Assembly (NCBI RefSeq): GCF_949987515.2
Contig: NW_027192671.1
Span: 1,798,001 to 1,862,000, forward strand
DNA length: 64,000 nucleotides
From: Delphinus delphis
Taxonomy: Eukaryota; Chordata; Mammalia; Artiodactyla; Delphinidae
Reading direction: 5' to 3'
Below, piece by piece: positions 52,122-63,223 of this stretch. Made by a program: the position numbers and the translations under genes. Under the pieces are notes generated by a model. It searched no databases. It was not told the DNA's origin and saw only the letters and a program-made list of their open reading frames with translations. The first letter of the stretch is position 1. Every line of letters starts with the position of its first letter.

Positions 52122-53701
52122 CTGTAATTCACAAACCTTCAGAGTTATAAATGACACCTATCATCCAAAAATAGACTGAGGTAAGGCTGCCAAGAGGACT
52201 TGAAAGCGGGGCAGAATTGCAGGAAACCGATTTCAGGAGGTAGACTGGAATTGCATTGAAAGCATAGGAAAAGAGGCAGAACGTCCACAATGATGCACTT
52301 GGCCAAAAAGGGCGTATGTGTTTTTTCCTGAATATATTCAGGAAAAAACGCATACGCCCTTTTTGGCCAACCAAGCAAACTTGCAAAGGAAATCTGCACT
52401 ACAATGAAGTCTCACTTCTCCCCGGTCAAAAGGGCCATCTGAAAAAAGTGTAAAATCCAGAAAGGCAGGACAGGCCATGGAGAACTGGGAGCCTTGTTAT
52501 GCTGATGGGCGGGATGTAAATTGCGAACAGACACTCAGGAGAAGTGTATGGTGTTTCCTGAAACATCTAAAAAACAAAGCAACAGAGCCTAGGGCACTTC
52601 CACTTAAGGTCCTATAGCTTAGGGAAATTAAAATCAAAAAGACACAGCCACCCCAAAGTTTGGGACGCCTCCGTTTACAAGAACCTCGTTTACTGTACAA
52701 GTTCAATATCACAGAAAGTGAAAAATGGATAAAGAACTTGTGGTACTTACGTACAATGCAGTATCACTCTGCAATGAAATCTATGTCATGAGGCCCGTAG
52801 CAGCATAATGAGTGGATTCAGGTACGATGATTCTAATTGAAATAAGTCACACAGAAAAAGAAACATCATAAGATATCACTAATACACGGAATGTAAACTT
52901 GGCTACACAGGAACTGCATTCCAAAACAGAACAGGGTCTCAAATTTAGAAAACCAACTTATGCTTGCTTAAGGGGAAAGGTGAGTTGGGGTGCTGCATAA
53001 AACCAGAGATTGAAATGAGTACAGATAAAGTTCCTTAAGCCAAATATGGAATAGACAAGAGCTACTCCTTGCTCAACGAAATGGACTCAACACCGCATAT
53101 TAAACGCCTAAGAATGTACCTGACTAGTAAGTATCTTAAAACCTATAGATTGCTATGTCTCCGAAAGAGAATCAAGCATGTGTACAGGGGCATAAACGCA
53201 GCAGTGATAGGATTGGAGAGGTTCGGTGAGCAAATGAAGACCCTTTGAAGTCACATTGCATGGTACCCATTCCACGGGTCTCAACTCTCCAGGTTTAAGG
53301 TATTCTTCCTTCAGCTAAAACATGCATGTGGAACCCAGAGTATGATCAACCATGTGAACGGGAGACGTGTTCAAATATGTCTCAGTTTTCCTCCCCTGGT
53401 ACTCGGGTGCAACATTCCAGACGCTTTACTAACACTCTCCCGACTTGGAGAGTCAGCGCCTTTAACCTCCTGTTTGGCCCAGTTTGCAATTTCTGCGTAA
53501 GATGAACAGGAATAGCGAGAACCAATGAGAGGCTAGCTGGAGGTGTCTGGACGGGCAAATTTAACTCTCATTTCCCACCAGGAAGAGGAATTAAACAAAG
53601 GCTCAGCATGCCGGGCCGGAACCAGATTAGGGCCTGAAGCCATCATGCGGTGTTGCGGCCAGCTCACAAGAAAGCAAGTTGAAGAAAGGAGCTCAGGGGC
53701 A
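52122..53701 (+). repeat. Satellite unit 34 (1580 bp)
   Basis: L1 block type A, near copy of unit 32. Palindrome 52299-52370 has one left-arm CpG change (gtatgtgttt). HindIII palindrome lost. Tail cccagagtatg with gaacggg. Confidence 0.97.
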
Positions 53702-55279
53702 CTGTAATTCACAAACCTGCAGAGTTATAAATGACAGCTATCGTCCAAAAATATACTGAAGTAAGGCTGCCAAGAGGACTTGAAAGCGGGGCAGAATTGC
53801 AGGAAACCGATTTCAGGAGGTAGACTGGAATTGCATTGAAAGCATAGGAAAAGAGGCAGAACGTCCACAATGATGCACTTGGCCAAAAAGGGCGTATGCG
53901 TTTTTTCCTGAATATATTCAGGAAAAAACGCATATGCCCTTTTTGGCCAACCAAGCAAGCTTGCAAAGGAAATCTGCACTACAATGAAGTCTCACTTCCC
54001 TCCGGTCAAAAGGGCCATCTGAAAAAAGTGTAAAATCCAGAAAGGCAACAGGCCATTGAGAACTGGGAGCCTTGTTATGCTGATGGGCGGGATGTAAATT
54101 GCCAACAGACACTCCGGAGAAGTGTATGGTGTTTCCTGAAACATCTAAAAAACAAAGCAACAGAGCCTAGGGCACTTCCACTTATGGTCCTATAGCTTAG
54201 GGAAATTAAAATCAAAAAGACACAGCCACCCCAAAGTTTGGAACGGTTCTGTTTACAAGAACCTCGTTTACAGTACAAGTTCAACATCGCAGAAAGTGAA
54301 AAATGGATAAAGAAGTTGTGGTATTCACTTACAAAGCAATATCACTCAGCAATGAAATCTATGTCATCAGGCCCTTAGCAGCACAATGAGTGGATTCAGG
54401 TATGATGATTCTAACTGAAATAAGTCACACAGAAAAAGAAACATCATAAGATATCAGTAATACACGGAATGGAAACTGGGCTACACAGGAACTGAATTAC
54501 AGAACAGAACAGGGTCTCAAATTTAGAAAACCAACTTATGCTTGCTTAAGGGGAAAGGTGAGTTGGGGTGCTGCATAAAACCAGAGATTGAAATGAGCAC
54601 AGATAAAGTTCCCTAAGTCAAATATGGAATAGACAAGAGCTACTCCTTGCTCAACGAAATGGACACAACACCGCATATTAAACGCCTAAGAATGTACCTG
54701 ACTAGTAAGTATCTTAAAACCTATGGATTGCTATGTCTCCGAAAGAGAATCAAGCATGTGTACAGGGGCATAAACGCAGCAGTGATAGGATTGGAGAGGT
54801 TCGGTGAGCAAATGAAGACCCTTTGAAGTCATATTGCATGGTACCCATTCCACGGGTTTCAACTACCCAGGTTTAGGGTATTCTTCCTTCAGCTAAAACA
54901 TGCATGTGGAACCTAGAGTATGATCAACCATGTGATCGGGAGACGTGTTCAAATATGTCTCAGTTTTCCTCCCCTGGTACTCGGGTGCAACATTCCAGAC
55001 GCTTTAATAACACTCTCCCGACTGGGAGAGTCAGCGCCTTTAACCTCCTGTTTGGCCCAGTTTGCAATTTCTGCGGAAGATGAACAGGAATAGCGAGAAC
55101 CAATGAGAGACTAGCTGGAGGTGTCTGGACGGGCAAATTTAACTCTCATTTCCCACCAGGAAGAGGAATTAACCAAAGGCTCAGCGTGCCGTGCCGGAAC
55201 CAGATTAGGGCCTGAAGCCATCCTACGGTGTTGTGGCCAGCTCACAAGAAAGCGAGTTGAAGAAAGGAGCTCAGGGGCA
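53702..55279 (+). repeat. Satellite unit 35 (1578 bp)
   Basis: L1 block type B with the 2-bp deletion aaaggcaacaggccattg. Palindrome 53879-53950 has one right-arm CpG change (cgcatatgccc). Tail cctagagtatg with cctccc. Confidence 0.97.
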
Positions 55280-56857
55280 CTGTAATTCACAAACCTGCAG
55301 AGTTATAAATGACAGCTATCGTCCAAAAATAGACTGAAGTAAGGCTGCCAAGAGGACTTGAAAGTGGGGCAGAATTGCAGGAAACCGATTTCAGGAGGTA
55401 GACTGGAATTGCATTGAAAGCATAGGAAAAGAGGCAGAACGTCCACAATGATGCACTTGGCCAAAAAGGGCGTATGCGTTTTTTCCTGAATATATTCAGG
55501 AAAAAACGCATACGCCCTTTTTGGCCAACCAAGCAAGCTTGCAAAGGAAATCTGCACTACAATGAAGTCTCACTTCCCCCCGGTCAAAAGGGCCATCTGA
55601 AAAAAGTGTAAAATCCAGAAAGGCAGGACAGGCCATGGAGAACAGGGAGCCTTGTTATGCTGATGGGCGGGATGTAAATTGCCAACAACCACTCGGGAGA
55701 AGTGTATGGTGTTTCCTGAAACATCTAAAAAACAAAGCAACAGAGCCTAGGGCACTTCCACTTATGGTCCTATAGCTTAGGGAAATTAAAATCAAAAAGA
55801 CACAGCCACCCCAAAGTTTGGGACGCCTCTGTTTACAAGAACCTCGTTTACAGTACAAGTTCAACATCGCAGAAAGTGAAAAATGGATAAAGAAGTTGTG
55901 GTATTTACTTACAAAGCAATATCACTCAGCAATGAAATCTGTGTCATCAGGCCCTTAGCAGCACAATGAGTGGATTCAGGTATGATGATTCTAACTGAAA
56001 TAAGTCACACAGAAAAAGAAACATCATAAGATATCAGTAATACACGGAATGTAAACTTGGCTACACAGGAACTGAATTACAGAACAGAACAGGGTCTCAA
56101 ATTTAGAAGACCAACTTATGCTTGCTTAAGGGTAAAGGTGAGTTGGGGTGCTGCATAAAACCAGAGATTGAAATGAGCACAGATAAAGTTCCTTAAGCCA
56201 AATATGGAATAGACAAGAGCTACTCCTTGCTCAACGAAATGGACTCAACACCGCATATTAAACGCCTAAGAATGTACCTGACTAGTAAGTATCGTAAAAC
56301 CTATGGATTGCTATGTCTCCAAAAGAGAATCAAGCATGTGTACAGGGGCATAAACGCAGCAGTGATAGGATTGGAGAGGTTCGGTGAGCAATGAAGACCC
56401 TTTGAAGTCATATTGCATGGTACCCATTACACGGGTCTCAACTACCCAGGTTTTAGGTATTCTTCCTTCAGCTAAAACATGCATGTGGAATCCAAGTATG
56501 ATCAACCATGTGAATGGGAGACGTGTTCAAATATGTCTCAGTTTTCCTCCCCTGGTACTCGGGTGCAACATTCCAGATGCTTTACTAACACTCTCCCCAC
56601 TTGGAGAGTCAGCGCCTTTAACCTCCTGTTTGGCCCAGTTTGCAATTTCTGCGGAAGATGAACAGGAATAGCGAGAACCAATGAGAGACTAGCTGGAGGT
56701 GTCTGGACGGGCAAATTTAACTCTCATTTCCCACCAGGAAGAGGAAATAACCAAAGGCTCAGCATGCAGTGCCGGAACCAGATTAGGGCCTGAAGCCATC
56801 CTGCGGTGTTGCGGCCAGCTCACAAGAAAGCGAGTTGAAGAAAGGAGCTCAGGGGCA
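55280..56857 (+). repeat. Satellite unit 36 (1578 bp)
   Basis: L1 block type B with gggacgcctctg. Palindrome 55457-55528 perfect. Shares gagcaatgaag, agaagaccaac and aatccaagtatg with units 31 and 33. Confidence 0.97.
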
Positions 56858-58437
56858 CTGTAATTCACAAACCTTCAGAGTTATAAATGACACCTATCAT
56901 CCAAAAATAGACTGAGGTAAGGCTGCCAAGAGGACTTGAAAGCGGGGCAGAATTGCAGGAAACCGATTTCAGGAGGTAGACTGGAATTGCATTGAAAGCA
57001 TAGGAAAAGAGGCAGAACGTCCACAATGATGCACTTGGCCAAAAAGGGCGTATGCGTTTTTTCCTGAATATATTCAGGAAAAAACGCATACGCCCTTTTT
57101 GGCCAACCAAGCAAGCTTGCAAAGGAAATCTGCACTACAATGAAGTCTCACTTCCCCCCGGTCAAAAGGGCCATCTGAAAAAAGTGTAAAATCCAGAAAG
57201 GCAGGACAGGCCATGGAGAACTGGGAGCCTTGTTATGCTGATGGGCGGGATGTAAATTGCCAACAGACATTTGGGAGAAGTGTATGGTGTTTACTGAAAC
57301 ATCTAAAAAACAAAGCAACAGAGCCTAGGGCACTTCCACTTATGGTCCTATAACTTAGGGAAATTAAAATCAAAAAGACACAGCCACCCCAAAGTTTGGG
57401 ACGCCTCTGTTTACAAGAACCTCGTTTACCGTACAAGTTCAATATCACAGAAAGTGAAAAATGGATAAAGAACTTGTGGTACTTACGTACAATGCAGTAT
57501 CACTCCGCAATGAAATCTATGTCATCAGGCCCGTAGCAGCATAATGAGTAGATTGAGGTATGATGATTCTAACTGAAATAAGTCACACAGAAAAAGAAAC
57601 ATCATAAGATATCACTAATACACGGAATGTAAACTTGGCTACACAGGAACTGAATTCCAAAACAGAACAGGTTCTCAAATTTAGAAAACCAACTTATGCT
57701 TGCTTAAGGGGAAAGGTGAGTTGGGTTGCTGCATAAAACCAGAGATTGAAATGAGCACAGATAAAGTTCCTTAAGCCAAATATGGAATAGACAAGAGCTA
57801 CTCCTTGCTCAACGAAATGGACTCAACACCGCATATTAAACGCCTAAAAATGTACCTGAGTAGTAAGTATCTTAAAACCTATGGATTGCTATGTCTCCGA
57901 AAGAGAATCAAGCATGTGTACAGGGGCATAAACGCAGCAGTGATAGGATTGGAGAGGTTCGGTGAGCAAATGAAGACCCTTTGAAGTCATATTGCATGGT
58001 ACCCAATCCACGGGTTTCAACTACCCAGGTTTTAGGTATTCTTCCTTCAGCTAAAACATGCATGTGGAACCCAGAGTATGATCAACCATGTGATCGGGAG
58101 ACGTGTTCAAATATGTCTCAGTTTTCCTCCCCTGGTACTCGGGTGCAACATTCCAGACGCTTTATTAACACTCTCCCCACTTGGAGAATCAGCGCCTTTA
58201 ACCTCCTGTTTGGCCCAGTTTGCAATTTCTGCGGAAGATGAACAGGAATAGCGAGAACCAATGAGAGGCTAGCTGGAGGTGTCTGGACGGGCAAATTTAA
58301 CTCTCATTTCCCACCAGGAAGAGGAAATAACCAAAGGCTCAGCGTGCCGTACCGGAACCAGATTAGGGCCTGAAGCCATCCTGTGGTGTTGCGGCCAGCT
58401 CAAAAGAAAGCAAGTTGAAGAAAGGACCTCAGGGGCA
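56858..58437 (+). repeat. Satellite unit 37 (1580 bp)
   Basis: L1 block type A. Left block shares gacacctatcatcc and gaggtaagg with units 32 and 34. Palindrome 57035-57106 perfect. Tail cccagagtatg; ends with aaaggacctcagg, as in unit 38. Confidence 0.97.
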
Positions 58438-60041
58438 CTGTAATTCACAAACCTGCAGAGTTATAAATGACAGCTATCGTCCAAAAATAGACTGAAGTAA
58501 GGCTGCCAAGAGGACTTGAAAGCGGGGCAGAATTGCAGGAAACCGATTTCAGGAGGTAGACTGGAATTGCATTGAAAGCATAGGAAAAGAGGCAGAACGT
58601 CCACAATGATGCACTTGGCCAAAAAGGGCGTATGCGTTTTTTCCTGAATATATTCAGGAAAATATTCAGGAATATATTCAGGAAAAAACGCATATGCCCT
58701 TTTTGGCAAACCAAGCAAGCTTGCAAAGGAAATCTGCACTACAATGAAGTCTCACTTCCCCCCGGTCAAAAGGGCCATCTGTAAAAAGTGTAAAATCCAG
58801 AAAGGCAGGACAGGCCATGGAGAACTGGGAGCCTTGTTATGCTGATGGGCGGGATGTAAATTGCCAACAGACACTCGGGAGAAGTGTATGGTGTTTCCTG
58901 AAACATCTAAAAAACAAAGCAACAGAGCCTAGGGCACTTCCACTTATGGTCCTATAGCTTAGGGAAATTAAAATCAAAAAGACACAGCCACCCCAAAGTT
59001 TGGGACGCCTCCGTTTACAAGAACCTCGTTTACCGTACAAGTTCAATATCACAGAAAGTGAAAAATGGATAAAGAACTTGTGGTACTTACGTACAATGCA
59101 GTATCACTCAGCAATGAAATCTATGTCTTCAGGCCTGTAGCAGCATAATGAGTGGATTCAGGTACGATGATTCTAACTGAAATAAGTCACACAGAAAAAG
59201 AAACATCATAAGATATCACTAATACACGGAATGTAAACTTGGCTACACAGGAAATGCATTCCAAAACAGAACAGGGTCTCAAATTTAGAAAACCAACTTA
59301 TGCTTGCTTAAGGGGAAAGGTGAGTTGGGGTGCTGCATAAAACCAGAGATTGAAATGAGCACAGATAAAGTTCCTTAAGCCAAATATGGAATAGACAAGA
59401 GCTACTCCTTGCTCAACGAAATGGACTCAACACCGCATATTAAACGCCTAAGAATGTACCTGAGTAGTAAGTATCTTAAAACCTATGGATTGCTATGTCT
59501 CCGAAAGAGAATCAAGCATGTGTACAGGGGCATAAACGCAGCAGTGATAGGATTGGAGAGGTTCGGTGAGCAAATGAAGACCCTTTGAAGTCATATTGCA
59601 TGGTACCCATTCCATGGGTTTCAACTACCCAGGTTTTAGGTATTCTTCCTTCAGCTAAAACATGCATGTGGAACCCAGAGTATGATCAACCATGTGATCG
59701 GGAGACGTGTTCAAATATGTCTCAGTTTTCCTCCCCTGGTACTCGGGTGCAACATTCCAGACGCTTTATTAACACTCTCCCCACTTGGAGAATCAGCACC
59801 TTTAACCTCCTGTTTGGCCCAGTTTGCAATTTCTGCGGAAGATGAACAGGAATAGCGAGAACCAATGAGAGGCTAGCTGGAGGTGTCTGGACGGGCAAAT
59901 TTAACTCTCATTTCCCACCAGGAAGAGGAAATAACCAAAGGCTCAGCGTGCCGTACCGGAACCAGATTAGGGCCTGAAGCCATCCTGTGGTGTTGCGGCC
60001 AGCTCAAAAGAAAGCAAGTTGAAGAAAGGACCTCAGGGGCA
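58438..60041 (+). repeat. Satellite unit 38 (1604 bp, expanded palindrome)
   Basis: L1 block type A. The extra length is a 24-bp insertion in the palindrome centre. Shares this insertion, ccatctgtaaaaagtg and tcttcaggcctgtagc with unit 40. Tail cccagagtatg with tttattaacac. Confidence 0.97.
58615..58710. repeat. Expanded palindrome, 96 bp, in unit 38
   Basis: The 36-bp outer arms remain, with two unpaired right-arm changes (cgcatatgcc and ttggcaaacc). The centre gains 24 bp at 58661-58684. The insertion is two 12-bp modules, ttcaggaaaata-like and ttcaggaatata-like, giving ttcaggaa three times after the original ttcctgaa. This suggests slippage or template switching at the hairpin tip. Confidence 0.95.
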
Positions 60042-61619
60042 CTGTAATTCACAAACCTGCAGAGTTATAAATGACAGCTATTGTCCAAAAATATACTGAA
60101 GTAAGGCTGCCAAGAGGACTTGAAAGCGGGGCAGAATTGCAGGAAACCGATTTCAGGAGGTAGACTGGAATTGCATTGAAAGCATAGGAAAAGAGGCAGA
60201 ACGTCCACAATGATGCACTTGGCCAAAAAGGGCGTATGCGTTTTTTCCTGAATATATTCAGGAAAAAACGCATACGCCCTTTTTGGCCAACCAAGCAAGC
60301 TTGCAAAGGAAATCTGCACTACAATGAAGTCTCACTTCCCCCCGGTCAAAAGGGCTATCTGAAAAAAGTGTAAAATCCTGAAAGGCAACAGGCCATTGAG
60401 AACTGGGAGCCTTGTTATGCTGATGGACGGGATGTAAATTGCCAACAGACACTCGGGAGAAGTGTATGGTGTTTCCTGAAACATCTAAAAAACAAAGCAA
60501 CAGAGCCTAGGGCACTTCCACTTATGGTCCTATAGCTTAGGGAAATTAAAATCAAAAAGACACAGCCACCCCAAAGTTTGGAACGGCTCTGTTTACAAGA
60601 ACCTCGTTTACAGTACAAGTTCAACATCGCAGAAAGTGAAAAATGGATAAAGAAGTTGTGGTATTCACTTACAAAGCAATATCACTCAGCAATGAAATCT
60701 ATGTCATCAGGCACTTAGCAGCACAATGAGTGGATTCAGGTATGATGATTCTAACTGAAATAAGTCACACAGAAAAAGAAACACCATAAGATATCAGTAA
60801 TACACGGAATGTAAACTTGGCTACACAGGAACTGAATTCCAAAACAGAACAGGTTCTCAAATGTAGAAAACCAACTTATGCTTGCTTAAGGGGAAAGGTG
60901 AGTTGGGGTGCTGCATAAACCCAGAGATTGAAATGAGCACAGATAAAGTTCCTTAAGTCAAATATGGAATAGACAAGAGCTACTCCTTGCTCAACGAAAT
61001 GGACTCAACACCGCATATTAAACGCCTAAGAATGTACCTGACTAGTAAGTATCTTAAAACCTATGGATTGCTATGTCTCCGAAAGAGAATCAAGCATGTG
61101 TACAGGGGCATAAACGCAGCAGTGATAGGATTGGAGAGGTTCGGTGAGCAAATGAAGACCCTTTGAAGTCATATTGCATGGTACCCATTCCACGGGTTTC
61201 AACTACCCAGGTTTTAGGTATTCTTCCTTCAGCTAAAACATGCATGTGGAACCCAGAGTATGATCAACCATGTGATCGGGAGACGTGTTCAAATATGTCT
61301 CAGTTTTCCTCCCCTGGTACTCGGGTGCAACATTCCAGACGCTTTACTAACACTCTCCCCACTTGGAGAATCAGCGCCTTTAACCTCCTGTTTGGCACAG
61401 TTTGCAATTTCTGCGGAAGATGAACAGGAATAGCGAGAACCAATGAGAGGCTAGCTGGAGGTGTCTGGACGGGCAAATTTAACTCTCATTTCCCACCAGG
61501 AAGAGGAAATAACCAAAGGCTCAGCGTGCCGTACCGGAACCAGATTAGGGCCTGAAGCCATCCTGTGGTGTTGCGGCCAGCTCAAAAGAAAGCAAGTTGA
61601 AGAAAGGACTTCAGGGGCA
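60042..61619 (+). repeat. Satellite unit 39 (1578 bp)
   Basis: L1 block type B with the 2-bp deletion aaaggcaacaggccattg. Palindrome 60219-60290 perfect and not expanded, although both neighbours are. Ends with aaaggacttcagg. Confidence 0.97.
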
Positions 61620-63223
61620 CTGTAATTCACAAACCTGCAGAGTTATAAATGACAGCTATCGTCCAAAAATAGACTGAAGTAAGGCTGCCAAGAGGACTTG
61701 AAAGCGGGGCAGAATTGCAGGAAACCGATTTCAGGAGGTAGACTGGAATTGCATTGAAAGCATAGGAAAAGAGGCAGAACGTCCACAATGATGCACTTGG
61801 CCAAAAAGGGCGTATGCGTTTTTTCCTGAATATATTCAGGAAAATATTCAGGAATATATTCAGGAAAAAACGCATACGCCCTTTTTGGCCAACCAAGCAA
61901 GCTTGCAAAGGAAATCTGCACTACAATGAAGTCTCACTTCCCCCCGGTCAAAAGGGCCATCTGTAAAAAGTGTAAAATCCCGAAAGGCAGGACAGGCCAT
62001 GGAGAACTGGGAGCCTTGTTACACTGATGGGCGGGATGTAAATTGCCAACAGACACTCAGGAGAAGTGTATGGTGTTTCCTGAAACATCTAAAAAACAAA
62101 GCAACAGAGCCTAGGGCACTTCCACTTATGGTCCTATAGCTTAGGGAAATTAAAATCAAAAAGACACAGCCACCCCAAAGTTTGGGACGCTTCCGTTTAC
62201 AAGAACCTCGTTTACCGTACAAGTTCAATATCACAGAAAGTGAAAAATGGATAAAGAACTTGTGGTACTTACGTACAATGCAGTATCACTCAGCAATGAA
62301 ATCTATGTCTTCAGGCCTGTAGCAGCATAATGAGTGGATTCAGGTACGATGATTCTAACTGAAATAAGTCACACAGAAAAGGAAACATCATAAGATATCA
62401 CTAATACACGGAATGTAAACTTGGCTACACAGGAACTGCATTCCAAAACAGAACAGGGTCTCAAATTTAGAAAACCAACTTATGCTTGCTTAAGGGGAAA
62501 GGTGAGTTGGGGTGCTGCATAAAACCAGAGATTGAAATGAGCACAGATAAAGTTCCTTAAGCCAAATATGGAATAGACAAGAGCTACTCCTTGCTCAACG
62601 AAATGGACTCAACACCACATATTAAACGCCTAAGAATGTACCTGACTAGTAAGTATCTTAAAACCTATGGATTGCTATGTCTCTGAAAGAGAATCAAGCA
62701 TGTGTACAGGGGCATAAACGCAGCAGTGATAGGATTGGAGAGGTTCGCTGAGCAAATGAAGACCCTTTGAAGTCATATTGCATGGTACCCATTCCACGGG
62801 TTTCAACTACCCAGGTTTAAGGTATTCTTCCTTCAGCTAAAACATGCATGTGGAACCTAGAGTATGATCAACCATGTGATCGGGAGACGTGTTCAAATAT
62901 GTCTCAGTTTTCCTCCCCTGGTACTCGGGTGCAACATTCCAGACGCTTTACTAACACTCTCCCCACTTGGAGACTCAGTGCCTTTAACCTCCTGTTTGGC
63001 CCAGTTTGCAATTTCTGTGGAAGATGAACAGGAATAGCGAGAACCAATGAGAGACTAGCTGGAGGTGTCTGGACGGGCAAATTTAACTCTCATTTCCCAC
63101 CAGGAAGAGGAAATAACCAAAGGCTCAGCGTGCCGTGCCGGAACCAGATTAGGGCCTGAAGCCATCCTGCGGTGTTGCGGCCAGGTCACAAGAAAGCGAG
63201 TTGAAGAAAGGAGCTCAGGGGCA
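61620..63223 (+). repeat. Satellite unit 40 (1604 bp, expanded palindrome)
   Basis: L1 block type A, near copy of unit 38 in its first half, including the 24-bp palindrome insertion. The tail is cctagagtatg, unlike unit 38, so the shared tract does not cover the whole unit. Confidence 0.97.
61797..61892. repeat. Expanded palindrome, 96 bp, in unit 40
   Basis: Same 24-bp central insertion as unit 38, at 61843-61866, but with both 36-bp arms perfectly complementary. Identical insertions two units apart imply one event followed by duplication or conversion, and not two independent expansions. Confidence 0.95.

Larger units (their letters stand above)
47386..53701 (+). repeat. Dimer-level duplication: units 31-32 and 33-34
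   Basis: The downstream half of unit 31 plus unit 32 matches the downstream half of unit 33 plus unit 34 at an offset of 3158 bp. Shared private markers include agaagaccaac, gagcaatgaag, aatccaagtatg, gacacctatcatcc, cacttaaggtcc and tttactgtacaag. Units 36-37 carry part of the same set at a further offset of 4736 bp. This looks like unequal exchange spanning two units. Confidence 0.85.
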
